A DNA stretch of 58,354 bases from an uncultured Prevotellaceae bacterium (GTDB lineage Bacteria > Bacteroidota > Bacteroidia > Bacteroidales > Bacteroidaceae): NCBI GenBank assembly GCA_946186505.1, contig CAMHNI010000017.1, forward strand, positions 1 through 58,354, in the 5' to 3' direction. The notes beneath the pieces were generated by a model. That model worked only from the letters and a program-made list of their open reading frames with translations. It made no database searches and was not told where the DNA came from. Position 1 is the first letter of the stretch. Every line of letters starts with the position of its first letter. Positions 22,828 to 31,815 of the stretch are shown here, in pieces. The translations under genes were made by a program, and so were the position numbers.

Positions 22828-24060
22828 TCACAGTTTGCCTTGCTCACCGAGATAGCTGTCCTTGAATCCTAAGAAGTAGAGCACACCGTCGAGTCCGATG
22901 GTGTTGATGCTCTGCTTGGCGTTGGCCACGACACGCGGCTTGGCGTGGAAGGCAATGCCGAGTCCGGCCTCCGAAATCATGGGCAGGTCGTTGGCACCGT
23001 CGCCCACGGCAATTGTCTGTGCCAGGTTCACCTTCTCCACCTGGGCAATAAGTTTCAACAGTTCTGCCTTGCGGTGGCCATCGACAATTTCACCGACGTA
23101 GCGTCCCGTCAGTTTGCCGTCTTCACCTATCTCCAGTTCATTGGCATAGACATAGTCAATGCCGTATTTGCGTTGCAGGTACTCACCGAAGTAAGTAAAA
23201 CCGCCGCTGAGAATGGCTATCTTGTAGCCGCAACGCTTGAGGATGGTCATCAGACGGTCAACGCCCTCGGTGATGGGCAAATGTTCAGCAATATCCTGCA
23301 TGACGCTCACGTCAAGACCCTTCAACAGGCTGACTCGCCGTGTGAAACTTTCCTTGAAGTCAATCTCACCACGCATGGCGCTCTCAGTGATTGCCCTGAC
23401 CTCGGCTCCCACTCCGTTGCGCTCGGCCAGCTCGTCGATGCACTCCGTCTGAATGAGCGTCGAGTCCATGTCGAAGCAGATCAGGCGGCGCATGCGCCGG
23501 AACATGTCGTCGCGCTGGAACGAGAAGTCTATCTCCATTTCAGACGAAAGCCTCATGAACTGCCGCTGCATCTCCTGCCGGTCGTGTGGCTCACCGCGCA
23601 GCGAGAACTCTATGCACGCCCTGACGTGCTTGCCTGGATTTTTGATGCTCTTACGTCCTGTCAGACGGATGATAGAGTCGATATTCAGTCCCTGGTCGGC
23701 AATGACGCGGGTGGCCGCCTCTATCTGGCGTGCCTCCAATTGTCGTCCCATGACCATGAGGATGTAGCGGTTCTTTCCTTGATGCCCCACCCAGTCTTCG
23801 TACTCGTCGTCGCTGATGGGCGAGAAACCGATGTTCACCTGCAGCTCCGTGGCCTTGAACAGCAGTTCCTTCATAACCTGTCCTGAGTGCATCTCGTCCA
23901 TGCGTATAAGGATGCCGAGCGACAGTGTTGAATGTATGTCAGCCTGACCGATGTCGAGGATTTGTGCGTCGTACTTGGCTAAGATGCCCATGATGGAGGC
24001 GGTCAGCCCCGGACGGTCCTGGCCTGTGATGCGCACCAGTATTTGCTCTTCGTTCTTCAT
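22828..24060 (-). CDS. serB: Phosphoserine phosphatase with N-terminal ACT domains
   Basis: A 410-residue enzyme making serine from phosphoserine. Two ACT-like regions (VRITGQDRPGLTASIMGIL from residue 8; a second around 95-170) precede a HAD phosphatase. HAD motifs are CFDMDSTLIQTECIDELAE (about 194), ILSGGFTYF, and GDGANDLPMISEAGLGIAF. The ACT part probably senses an amino acid. It follows dacB by 11 bp. Confidence 0.95.
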   Translation of the reverse strand: MKNEEQILVRITGQDRPGLTASIMGILAKYDAQILDIGQADIHSTLSLGILIRMDEMHSGQVMKELLFKATELQVNIGFSPISDDEYEDWVGHQGKNRYILMVMGRQLEARQIEAATRVIADQGLNIDSIIRLTGRKSIKNPGKHVRACIEFSLRGEPHDRQEMQRQFMRLSSEMEIDFSFQRDDMFRRMRRLICFDMDSTLIQTECIDELAERNGVGAEVRAITESAMRGEIDFKESFTRRVSLLKGLDVSVMQDIAEHLPITEGVDRLMTILKRCGYKIAILSGGFTYFGEYLQRKYGIDYVYANELEIGEDGKLTGRYVGEIVDGHRKAELLKLIAQVEKVNLAQTIAVGDGANDLPMISEAGLGIAFHAKPRVVANAKQSINTIGLDGVLYFLGFKDSYLGEQGKL

Positions 24061-24071
24061 ATTCTTTGTTT

Positions 24072-25397
24072 CTATCTTCTGCGTCGTTTATGTCTCTTGG
24101 CTTGTTTCTGCATCTTCTGAGGCTTGCGGGGCGTTTTGCCTTTCGCTTTTGCAGGGACAGGGGGCTGCACAGGGGCGATGGCCTGACTGAGGGGGGTGGA
24201 GGCCGGTGAACAGAGGATACGGCACACACGGTCCTGGAAGTTACGTCCGTCAGCCACGCGGAGTACGCCTTGGTTCATGATGGCGAAGCACAGGTCGTGA
24301 CCACCGGCGGTGGTGCAGTATCCTGCCAAGGCTGAAACACAGGTGACGGTACCCGTCTTTGCCCGTACATTACCTTCGGCAGGAGTACCTTTCATGCGGC
24401 TTTTCAGTGTCCCATCTATACCGGCTATGGGCAATGCCTGTAGCAAATGTCCGATAATTGCCGGGTTGTGATAAGCGTAACGCAGCAATCGGACGTGCAT
24501 CTCTGGCGTGACATAGTTATATAGTGAAAGCCCCGACCCGTCGGCCACCTTGTAGTCAGAAGGGTTCAGCCCTACCTGTTGCACAAGTCTCTCTATGCTC
24601 TGCCGGGCATGTTTGGCTGTTGCAGGACGGCCACCAGTGGCAGCAGCCAACTGATAGAATACGGCCTCGGCGTACAGGTTGTCGCTGTCCTTCATCATCA
24701 GCCGCAGTATATCGTCGATAGTGCGCACTGTCGTACAGATCATGGTGGCCTGGGCGGGCAGTCGGCCCACGGTAATCTGGGCATCAACCGTGACCCCGCT
24801 GTTTCGCAGTGCCAGCACGAGCCTTTCAGCAAAGTTGTCCTTCCTGCCACAGAGCAGCGGTGACAATGTGGGGTTGTCGTCATCCCAGCACCAGCCTTCG
24901 CCAAGCAGGTCGTCGTCCTTCAAGGAACGGTCGGCTACGATGTTTCCTTGTATGGCGTAGATGCCCATCTGGCGCACACTCTCGGCAAAAGCCTTCATGT
25001 CATCGGCGTCAAAAGCCGGATCCATTCCCCCCACACAGATAAGACTACCCTTCAGTGTGTTGTCTCTGACCGTACCTGTAAAGTATAAAGAGGTGCGCAA
25101 CTGATAGTCACCGCCCAGCCGGTCCAGCGCCGTAATGGCGGTGACGAGCTTCTGGGTTGAGGCGGGCCGCATGGTCTGACGCTCGTTGTGGCAGTAGATG
25201 GCAGAGTCTGCAGTGAGGTCATAGACCATCAGCCCCAGTTGCGATGTCTGCAGTATCTTGTCTGTAAGTAGTGTGTCGAGTCGCTGCTGTATATCCGTCG
25301 GGTAGGGCAGTGGTTCGGCTGGCTGGTATTCTACACCTTGTGCTGCTATGCACAAGATGGCCAGGTTAAACAGTATGGTAAGCAGGTATTTTCTCAT
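24072..25397 (-). CDS. dacB: D-alanyl-D-alanine carboxypeptidase/endopeptidase (PBP4 family)
   Basis: A 441-residue periplasmic penicillin-binding protein. The start at 25397 gives the signal peptide MRKYLLTILFNLAILCIAAQ. Active-site motifs are PASTQK (SxxK, about residue 76), SDNLYAE (SxN) and RAKTGT (KTG). The large insert between SxxK and SxN is typical of class C PBP4. The tail is very basic (KGKTPRKPQKMQ.. ending RRRR). It trims or cleaves peptidoglycan cross-links. First gene of the run to purN, with a -7 box at 25407-25414 that supports the chosen start. Confidence 0.92.
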   Translation of the reverse strand: MRKYLLTILFNLAILCIAAQGVEYQPAEPLPYPTDIQQRLDTLLTDKILQTSQLGLMVYDLTADSAIYCHNERQTMRPASTQKLVTAITALDRLGGDYQLRTSLYFTGTVRDNTLKGSLICVGGMDPAFDADDMKAFAESVRQMGIYAIQGNIVADRSLKDDDLLGEGWCWDDDNPTLSPLLCGRKDNFAERLVLALRNSGVTVDAQITVGRLPAQATMICTTVRTIDDILRLMMKDSDNLYAEAVFYQLAAATGGRPATAKHARQSIERLVQQVGLNPSDYKVADGSGLSLYNYVTPEMHVRLLRYAYHNPAIIGHLLQALPIAGIDGTLKSRMKGTPAEGNVRAKTGTVTCVSALAGYCTTAGGHDLCFAIMNQGVLRVADGRNFQDRVCRILCSPASTPLSQAIAPVQPPVPAKAKGKTPRKPQKMQKQAKRHKRRRR

Positions 25398-25406
25398 TTT
25401 CGCGTA

Positions 25407-25414
25407 CAAAGGTA
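25407..25414 (-). promoter_or_regulatory. -7 box of the dacB run
   Basis: Minus strand TACCTTTG, 9 bp before the chosen dacB start; it would lie inside the gene if the longer frame were used. Confidence 0.5.
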
Positions 25415-25488
25415 GGAAATTATTGTGAATAATGTGCCCGGTCGAGCGCTTTTTTCCCAAAAAGAATTATGAATTATGAATAATTTCG

Positions 25489-25496
25489 TATCTTTG
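25489..25496 (+). promoter_or_regulatory. -7 box of nadB
   Basis: TATCTTTG, 21 bp before the ATG at 25518. Confidence 0.5.
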
Positions 25497-25517
25497 CAGC
25501 GTCAAAACAGCGAATAT

Positions 25518-27119
25518 ATGGTTTATAAGTACGACTTTTTGATTATCGGTGCAGGTGTGGCAGGTATGAGCTATGCCTTGAAGGTTGCCCGTGAGAAGAA
25601 GGGAAGTGTCTGCATGATATGCAAGACTTCTCTCGATGAGGCCAATACGTCGTTTGCACAGGGCGGTGTGGCCAGCGTGACGAACCTGGCAGTGGACAAT
25701 TTCGACAAGCACATCGAGGACACGATGGTGGCTGGCGACTATATCAACGACCGGCAGGCTGTTGAACAGGTGGTGCGTAAGGCTCCCGAACAAATCAGGG
25801 AACTGGTCAACTGGGGTGTTAACTTCGACCGCAAGGAGGACGGCACGTTCGACCTGCACCGTGAGGGTGGCCACTCGGAGTTCCGCATACTGCATCATGC
25901 TGACGACACAGGAGCGGAGATTCAGCGCGGACTGATGGAGGCTGTACGTGCCTGCCCCGATATCACTGTCAAGGAGAACCATTTCGCCGTGGAGATAATC
26001 ACCCAGCACCATTTGGGTGTCCGCGTCACCCGACGCTCACCCCATATACAGTGCTATGGTGCCTATGTGCTGAATCCTGACACTGGGAAGGTGGACACCT
26101 ACCTGTCGAAGATCACGGTCATGTGTACTGGTGGCTGTGGTGCTGTCTATCTGACTACGTCGAACCCTGTCATTGCCACGGGCGACGGTATCGCCATGGT
26201 CTATCGTGCCAAGGGCACCGTCGCCGACATGGAGTTTGTACAGTTCCATCCTACCGTGCTCCACAATCCGAAGGAGACGCACCCCGCCTACCTCATCACT
26301 GAGGCCATGCGCGGCTACGGGGGTATCCTGAAATTGCCAAACGGCGAGACGTTCATGGAGAAATACGACGAACGGCTCAGTCTGGCTCCGCGTGACATCG
26401 TTGCCCGTGCTATCGATAAGGAGATGAAGATTCATGGTTTGGATCACGTCTGTTTAGACGTGACACATAAACCGGCTGACGAGACGCGCCACCACTTCCC
26501 CAACATCTATCAGAAGTGTCTTTCCATCGGTATCGATATCACACAGAACTATATCCCCGTGCGCCCTGCTGCTCACTACATGTGTGGCGGCATCAAGGTC
26601 GATTTGAACGGCCAGTCCTCCATCGAGCGCCTCTATGCCCTCGGCGAGTGCTCGTGTACAGGCTTGCATGGCGGCAACCGCTTGGCTTCAAACTCACTCA
26701 TCGAGGCTGTGGTCTATGCTGATGCTGCCGCTCAGGACTCACTTCAGCACGTTGATCTGTACGATTTCAACGAACGTGTGCCTGAATGGAATGATGAAGG
26801 CACGATGACCAACGAGGAGAAGGTGCTTATCACACAGTCTGTCCGTGAGGTCAACCAGATTATGGCCAATTATGTCGGCATCGTCCGTAGCGACCTGCGT
26901 TTGCACCGTGCCTGGGACCGTCTCGACATGCTTTACGAGGAGACCGAGCGTCTCTTCAAGCGTGTGAAAGCCAGCCGCGACATCTGCGAACTGCGCAATA
27001 TGATCAATGTTGGCTACCTCATCACTCGCTGGGCCTTGGAGCGAAAGGAATGCCGTGGCCTGCACTTCACCACCGACTACCCCTTGCACGCGTACGACAA
27101 AAAAGAAGGGGTGTCATAG
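25518..27119 (+). CDS. nadB: L-aspartate oxidase
   Basis: A 533-residue FAD enzyme converting aspartate to iminoaspartate in NAD synthesis; in anaerobes fumarate replaces oxygen as acceptor. The FAD site FLIIGAGVAGMSYALKVA is at the N-terminus. SFAQGGVASV, DREGGHSEFRIL-like and the HRPAAHYMCGG-type region (IPVRPAAHYMCGGIKV) with the active-site Arg are present. The start at 25518 fits the family and the upstream -7 box. nadA and nadC are not adjacent. It ends at a strong terminator. Confidence 0.95.
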   Translation: MVYKYDFLIIGAGVAGMSYALKVAREKKGSVCMICKTSLDEANTSFAQGGVASVTNLAVDNFDKHIEDTMVAGDYINDRQAVEQVVRKAPEQIRELVNWGVNFDRKEDGTFDLHREGGHSEFRILHHADDTGAEIQRGLMEAVRACPDITVKENHFAVEIITQHHLGVRVTRRSPHIQCYGAYVLNPDTGKVDTYLSKITVMCTGGCGAVYLTTSNPVIATGDGIAMVYRAKGTVADMEFVQFHPTVLHNPKETHPAYLITEAMRGYGGILKLPNGETFMEKYDERLSLAPRDIVARAIDKEMKIHGLDHVCLDVTHKPADETRHHFPNIYQKCLSIGIDITQNYIPVRPAAHYMCGGIKVDLNGQSSIERLYALGECSCTGLHGGNRLASNSLIEAVVYADAAAQDSLQHVDLYDFNERVPEWNDEGTMTNEEKVLITQSVREVNQIMANYVGIVRSDLRLHRAWDRLDMLYEETERLFKRVKASRDICELRNMINVGYLITRWALERKECRGLHFTTDYPLHAYDKKEGVS

Positions 27120-27135
27120 CCTGACAATGAACAGT

Positions 27136-27188
27136 AAGCGTGGCAGGTGTTGTCATAAACGCCCACACCTGCCACGCTTCATTTTTTT
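27136..27188 (+). terminator. Strong intrinsic terminator after nadB
   Basis: A perfect 15-bp stem, 27136-27150 AAGCGTGGCAGGTGT with 27165-27179, 14-base loop, followed by a T-run at 27182-27188. It also faces the convergent ddh gene. Confidence 0.9.
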
Positions 27189-27201
27189 ATAGGATAAACC
27201 T

Positions 27202-28101
27202 CTATACCAAGTGCTTGATGAGATCTTCGCGATCACCAGGCAGCATGTCGATGACGGGAATCTCAACCATTGTGTAGCAGCCGGGCTGCAGGCGCATCGA
27301 CGCACGTGCCACGTTCACCAGCACCTGACCCGTCAGCGCCGGGTTGTTGATACTCATGTTGAACTCTAAGCGCTGGTTCTGCGTCTTGCCGCTCACACCC
27401 TTGCGCACCAGGTGTACACCGTGGCCCATATCGCGCACATCGTCAACCGACTCCACCTGGAACACGTGTGTCTCGTCGTTGGCAAAGTAGGGGTCGGCCT
27501 TGATGGCAGCCGTCACCTCGTCAAGCTTGGCACCGTCCTCTAACTCCACATACACCATGCGGCGGTGGATACCCTCGCCGAGGGGAATGGTCATCGAGAG
27601 GGCGTTCTTAACGCCGGCCTTCGAGCGGACGCAGACCGAGTGGCCCATCGACATGCCGGGACCGAAGTTGGTGTAGCTCAGACCCTTCGGGGCAAGGCTC
27701 TGCATCAGCGTGCGGACTATCGAGTCGCTGCCCGGATCCCAGCCGGCGGCGATGACGCTCACCGTCTTCGTTTCTTTATTAATAGGTGTGAGGGCTGCGC
27801 GGTAGTCCAGAATACTGGTGTGGATGTCGAACGAATCGACGGTGTTGATGCCCAAGGGCAGTATCTGCCGGGCATACTCCTCACACGAGCGGGTGGGGGT
27901 GGCCAGGATGGCCACGTCCACGTCTTTCAGTTCGCGGATGTCCTTCACTACGTCATACTGTGCCAGTTCCTGAGGCTTGTTCTCGGCACCGTTGCGGCGC
28001 ACGATGCCTGCCACTTCAAAGTCGGGTGCTTCCTCCAGAGCCTGGAGTGCATACTTCCCGATGTTGCCGTAACCTACGACGGCTGCTCTGATTTTCTTCA
28101 T
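27202..28101 (-). CDS. ddh: meso-Diaminopimelate dehydrogenase
   Basis: A 299-residue NADPH enzyme that makes meso-diaminopimelate from tetrahydrodipicolinate in one step, supplying lysine and peptidoglycan. VVGYGNIGKYALQALEEAPD is the nucleotide-binding start. Conserved stretches include ILATPTRSCEEYA, TVDSFDIHTSI, AGWDPGSDSIVRTLMQ and GPGMSMGHSVCVRSKAG. Length matches the family. It stands alone with its own promoter, as is common for Bacteroidales. Confidence 0.96.
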   Translation of the reverse strand: MKKIRAAVVGYGNIGKYALQALEEAPDFEVAGIVRRNGAENKPQELAQYDVVKDIRELKDVDVAILATPTRSCEEYARQILPLGINTVDSFDIHTSILDYRAALTPINKETKTVSVIAAGWDPGSDSIVRTLMQSLAPKGLSYTNFGPGMSMGHSVCVRSKAGVKNALSMTIPLGEGIHRRMVYVELEDGAKLDEVTAAIKADPYFANDETHVFQVESVDDVRDMGHGVHLVRKGVSGKTQNQRLEFNMSINNPALTGQVLVNVARASMRLQPGCYTMVEIPVIDMLPGDREDLIKHLV

Positions 28102-28153
28102 AATTATTGTATTAAAAAGCGCTCAAATGTTGGTTGTGTTCTGATTTTGGCTG

Positions 28154-28161
28154 CAAAATTA
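28154..28161 (-). promoter_or_regulatory. -7 box of ddh
   Basis: Minus strand TAATTTTG; a TTTG lies 23 bp further upstream (28185-28188). Confidence 0.5.
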
Positions 28162-28310
28162 CGCAAAATCCGCGAAATACGTAACAAAAAGATGATAAAA
28201 AATCTACTTTTTGCGTCTTTTTGACATTTTGTCATTAAAAAGCCCCAGAATACAATAAACAGAAAGTTCCAGTCGTTAATTTATGTGTATATATACAAAA
28301 AGAGTAGCTT

Positions 28311-28913
28311 ATGATTGAATATATCAAGGGCGAGCTGACCGACCTGACACCGGCGTTTGCCACCGTTGAGGCTGCCGGGGTGGGGTATGGCCTGAATATT
28401 TCGCTGAACACGTTTACTGCCATCCAAGGCAAGAAGGAGGTAAAACTCTATGTCTTCGAGTCCATCCGCGAGGATGCGTATGTACTCTACGGTTTTATCA
28501 ACAAGAAAGAACGTGAGATGTTCGAGCTGCTCATCACCGTCAGTGGGGTGGGGGCGAACACGGCGCGGATGATGTTGTCGGGCATGAGCGTGACGGAACT
28601 GTGCAACGCCATCTCTACCGGCAACGCCAAGCTGATACAGAGCGTGAAGGGTGTTGGCAAGATGACAGCGCAGCGCATCATCGTTGACCTGCGGGACAAG
28701 ATTGTAGCCTTAGGTATTGCCGACGAGATACCCGCAGGGGGCACGATGGCGGCACCGGTGAACAACGCCGTGCGCGATGAGGCCGTGGCTGCCCTAACCA
28801 TGCTGGGGTTCTCGCCCGCCCCGACGCAGAAGGTCGTTGTGAAAATACTTCAGGACCAGCCTACGCTGCCCGTTGAGCAGGTCGTGAAGCTGGCCCTGAA
28901 ACAAATCAAATAA
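28311..28913 (+). CDS. ruvA: Holliday junction branch migration protein RuvA
   Basis: A 200-residue protein that binds four-way junctions and loads RuvB. The N-terminal OB fold starts MIEYIKGELTDLTPAFATVE. Two helix-hairpin-helix motifs follow (LLITVSGVGANTARMMLSG and LIQSVKGVGKMTAQRIIVDL), and the C-terminal three-helix domain that contacts RuvB is present (AVAALTMLGFSPAPTQK). Complete. ruvB is not adjacent. It converges on nhaD. Confidence 0.97.
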   Translation: MIEYIKGELTDLTPAFATVEAAGVGYGLNISLNTFTAIQGKKEVKLYVFESIREDAYVLYGFINKKEREMFELLITVSGVGANTARMMLSGMSVTELCNAISTGNAKLIQSVKGVGKMTAQRIIVDLRDKIVALGIADEIPAGGTMAAPVNNAVRDEAVAALTMLGFSPAPTQKVVVKILQDQPTLPVEQVVKLALKQIK

Positions 28914-28929
28914 TGTAGTCTATAGGTGG

Positions 28930-30261
28930 TCAGAACAGGAAAGCCTTTTCTAACCAATAAATGAGGATACCGGCCAGGTAGCCTGCGAAGGCTATCCATG
29001 TGATACGTTTCATGTACCAGCCGAAGGTGATCTTCTCCAAGCCCATGACAACCACGCCGGCAGCGGAGCCGATGATGAGCATTGAGCCGCCCACGCCGGC
29101 ACAGTAGGCCAGCAGCTGCCAGAAAATGCCATCGACGGCCATTGCACCCTCTGCAGCTACAGGGTACATACCCATGCAACCGGCCACCAGAGGCACGTTA
29201 TCGACGATGGATGAAAGGACACCGATGATACCGTTGATGACGTAGTAGTTGCCAGCAAACGTCTCGTTCAATCCCTCGCCGAGTGCGGTCAGTACGCCGA
29301 TTTCCTGTAGTACGGCCACGGCCATCAGGATGCCGAGGAAGAACATGATGGTCGAGAGGTCTATCTTGGAAAGCAGGTCGGAGACGCGCTTGGCCATCGT
29401 GTCGTCTTCCGATGTGTTATAATGGAATATTTCTGTCACTACCCACAGGATGCCCAGCACCAGCAGGATGCCCATGAACGGCGGCAGGTGGGTCAACGTC
29501 TTGAAAATGGGCACGAAGCACAGACCGCCGACACCGAGCCAGAAGATGGTGGTGCGCTGGGCCTGGGTAAACTGGCTTACCTCAGCCTTTGGCAGGTTCT
29601 GCTCCTTATCGAACTTTCCTTTCAGTGAGTATTGCAGGATGAATGCAGGAATGAGCATGGACACGAGCGAGGGGATGAAAATCTCGGTCAGCACGCCTTG
29701 TGTCGTGATGACACCCTTGATCCAGAGCATGATGGTAGTCACGTCACCGATGGGTGAGAAGGCACCGCCGGAGTTGGCCGAGATGACCACGAGGGCGGCA
29801 TAGATGAGACGGTCTTCTCGATTCTGCACCAGCTTGCGCAGGACCATGATCATGACAATTGAGGTAGTGAGGTTGTCGAGGATGGCGGACAGGAAGAAAG
29901 TCATGAAGGCCATGCGCCACATCAACTTGCGTTTGGAGCGTGTCTTCATGGCATCGCGCACGAAATTGAAGCCGCCGTTGGAATCGACGATCTCGACAAT
30001 GGTCATGGCACCCATCAGGAAGAATAGCGTGCCGGCAGCATCGCCTAAGTGGTGCTCGATGACCTCGCTGATGTGGTGGACTACCTCACCGGCGGGCACA
30101 TCAGGATAAAAGCCTTCGGCTCCCATCATGAGCAGCGTCCAGCATACCACACACATGAGCAGTGCCTTTGCTGCCTTGTTTACTCGCGTCACGCTCTCCA
30201 AGGCTATACCTAAATAGCCGATACAGAAGAAGGCGACAATCAGAATTGTTAATGTGTTCAT
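28930..30261 (-). CDS. nhaD: Na+/H+ antiporter NhaD
   Basis: A 443-residue inner-membrane antiporter with about 12 membrane helices. It keeps sodium low and pH steady, matching a sodium-based energy economy. The family stretches AMTIVEIVDSNGGFNFV, LDNLTTSIVMIMVLRKL, SANSGGAFSPIGDVTTIMLW and SSIVDNVPLVAGCMGMYP carry the conserved polar residues in membrane breaks. Complete, monocistronic, with its own promoter. Confidence 0.95.
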   Translation of the reverse strand: MNTLTILIVAFFCIGYLGIALESVTRVNKAAKALLMCVVCWTLLMMGAEGFYPDVPAGEVVHHISEVIEHHLGDAAGTLFFLMGAMTIVEIVDSNGGFNFVRDAMKTRSKRKLMWRMAFMTFFLSAILDNLTTSIVMIMVLRKLVQNREDRLIYAALVVISANSGGAFSPIGDVTTIMLWIKGVITTQGVLTEIFIPSLVSMLIPAFILQYSLKGKFDKEQNLPKAEVSQFTQAQRTTIFWLGVGGLCFVPIFKTLTHLPPFMGILLVLGILWVVTEIFHYNTSEDDTMAKRVSDLLSKIDLSTIMFFLGILMAVAVLQEIGVLTALGEGLNETFAGNYYVINGIIGVLSSIVDNVPLVAGCMGMYPVAAEGAMAVDGIFWQLLAYCAGVGGSMLIIGSAAGVVVMGLEKITFGWYMKRITWIAFAGYLAGILIYWLEKAFLF

Positions 30262-30288
30262 AATTTATGTGTTTTAAGATTTTGTGTG

Positions 30289-30296
30289 CAAAGGTA
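30289..30296 (-). promoter_or_regulatory. -7 box of nhaD
   Basis: Minus strand TACCTTTG, 28 bp before the start at 30261. Confidence 0.55.
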
Positions 30297-30340
30297 GTAA
30301 ATTATTGAGAATAAACCATTGTTATTCGGCGAAAAATTAG

Positions 30341-30348
30341 TAATTTTG
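30341..30348 (+). promoter_or_regulatory. -7 box of cobJ-cbiC
   Basis: TAATTTTG ends 8 bp before the ATG at 30357, so the leader would be very short. That leaves no room for a B12 riboswitch, unlike the gene at 46762. Confidence 0.55.
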
Positions 30349-30356
30349 CCCACATT

Positions 30357-31793
30357 ATGGGAAAGATCATCGTAGCCGGTATCGGTCCGGGCAGCAGAGA
30401 GGACATGACGCCTGCCGTTCAGCAGGCTGTCAGCAGTGCCGACGCCGTCGTTGGCTATAAGTACTACTTCCAGTTTATCGGGCCTTATCTGTCTGAAGGC
30501 TGTGAGTGTGTCGATACGGGCATGAAGAAAGAGCGTGAGCGTGCCGAGCAGGCTTTCCTGCTGGCTGAACAGGGAAAGACGGTGGTGGTCGTATCGTCGG
30601 GCGATGCCGGCATCTATGGCATGGCTCCGCTCATGTTCGAGATGCGGCAGCAGAGGCAGACGGACGTGGACATTGAGGTGCTTCCGGGCATCTCGGCTTT
30701 TCAGAAGGCGGCTTCCCTTCTCGGTGCGCCTATTGGCCATGACCTGTGCATCATCTCGCTCAGCGACCTGATGACCCCGTGGGAGTTTATCGAGCGTCGC
30801 ATTAGGGCGGCTGCGTCGGGTGATTTCGTGACAGCTGTTTATAATCCCAAGTCTCATGGCCGCTACTGGCAGCTCTATCGTCTGCAGGAACTCTTCATTG
30901 AGGAAAGACAGCGGTCAGGCCTGTTCCGACCAGGAATGAGTGCAGCTGACATTCCCGTGGGCTATGTCCGTCAGGCGGGACGTGAGGACGAGCAGGTGAG
31001 GGTCACCAGCCTCGGAGCCTTCGACCCCGAAGATGTGGATATGTTCACGGTGATTCTGATAGGCAATTCGCAGTCGTATGTGGATGCTGACGGCAAGATG
31101 GTCACGCCCCGTGGCTATTTCCGTGACGATGAATTCCCAGTTGAGAAGGTCGGGCAGTCCATCATGACAGAGTCTTTCCGTACTATCGAGGGTGAACTGT
31201 CGCGGCGAGACTGGCCTTTAGACCACAAATGGGCTTTGCTTCACGCCATCCATACGACAGCCGATTTCGACATGGAGAAAATTCTCTATACCGACGAAGG
31301 GGCTGTCGAGACATTATATAATAAGGTGGAGGACGGAACGCTGAAAACCATTGTGACAGACGTGACGATGGTGACGAGCGGCATACGCAAAGGTGCCCTC
31401 CAGCGTCTGGGTGTCGAGGCGAAGTGCTATCTCGGCGATCCTCGTGTGGCGGACATGGCCGCTACGCTCGGCATCACCCGCACGCAGGCCGGCATCAGGC
31501 TGGCCGTCGAGGAACATCCTGACGCCCTCTTCGCCTTTGGCAATGCACCCACGGCATTGATGGAACTCTGCGATCTCATCAGGCACGGCAAAGCCTGTCC
31601 TGCCGGCATCATCGCCGCTCCCGTAGGCTTCGTCCATGTCCGTGAGTCCAAGCACATGGTGAAGCCCTTCCGTGACATCCCCAAGATAATCGTTGAGGGC
31701 CGCAAGGGTGGTTCGAATCTCGCTGCTACTCTCTGCAACGCCATTCTGACGTTTGACGATGCGGCACAGTTGAGGCCTGGACGCGACCTTTAG
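30357..31793 (+). CDS. Fused precorrin-3B C17-methyltransferase / precorrin-8X methylmutase
   Basis: A 478-residue two-domain enzyme of corrin ring synthesis. Residues 1-250 are a CobJ/CbiH tetrapyrrole methylase (IIVAGIGPGSREDMTPA; VVVVSSGDAGIYGMAPL; VEVLPGISAF-like; FVTAVYNPKSHGRYWQ). From about residue 262 comes a CobH/CbiC methylmutase (QSIMTESFRTIEGEL; catalytic His in ALLHAIHTTADFDM; VTMVTSGIRKGAL). The two act at separate points of the pathway, ring contraction and methyl migration. No other cob/cbi gene is adjacent. Both active sites look complete. Confidence 0.92.
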   Translation: MGKIIVAGIGPGSREDMTPAVQQAVSSADAVVGYKYYFQFIGPYLSEGCECVDTGMKKERERAEQAFLLAEQGKTVVVVSSGDAGIYGMAPLMFEMRQQRQTDVDIEVLPGISAFQKAASLLGAPIGHDLCIISLSDLMTPWEFIERRIRAAASGDFVTAVYNPKSHGRYWQLYRLQELFIEERQRSGLFRPGMSAADIPVGYVRQAGREDEQVRVTSLGAFDPEDVDMFTVILIGNSQSYVDADGKMVTPRGYFRDDEFPVEKVGQSIMTESFRTIEGELSRRDWPLDHKWALLHAIHTTADFDMEKILYTDEGAVETLYNKVEDGTLKTIVTDVTMVTSGIRKGALQRLGVEAKCYLGDPRVADMAATLGITRTQAGIRLAVEEHPDALFAFGNAPTALMELCDLIRHGKACPAGIIAAPVGFVHVRESKHMVKPFRDIPKIIVEGRKGGSNLAATLCNAILTFDDAAQLRPGRDL

Positions 31794-31815
31794 AGAGAAG
31801 AGAAAGAGGATGCTG

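Noticed and set aside
30262..30356. Possible second B12 riboswitch before cobJ-cbiC
   Set aside because: The gap is only 95 bp, its promoter lies 8 bp from the ATG, and no B12 box is present.
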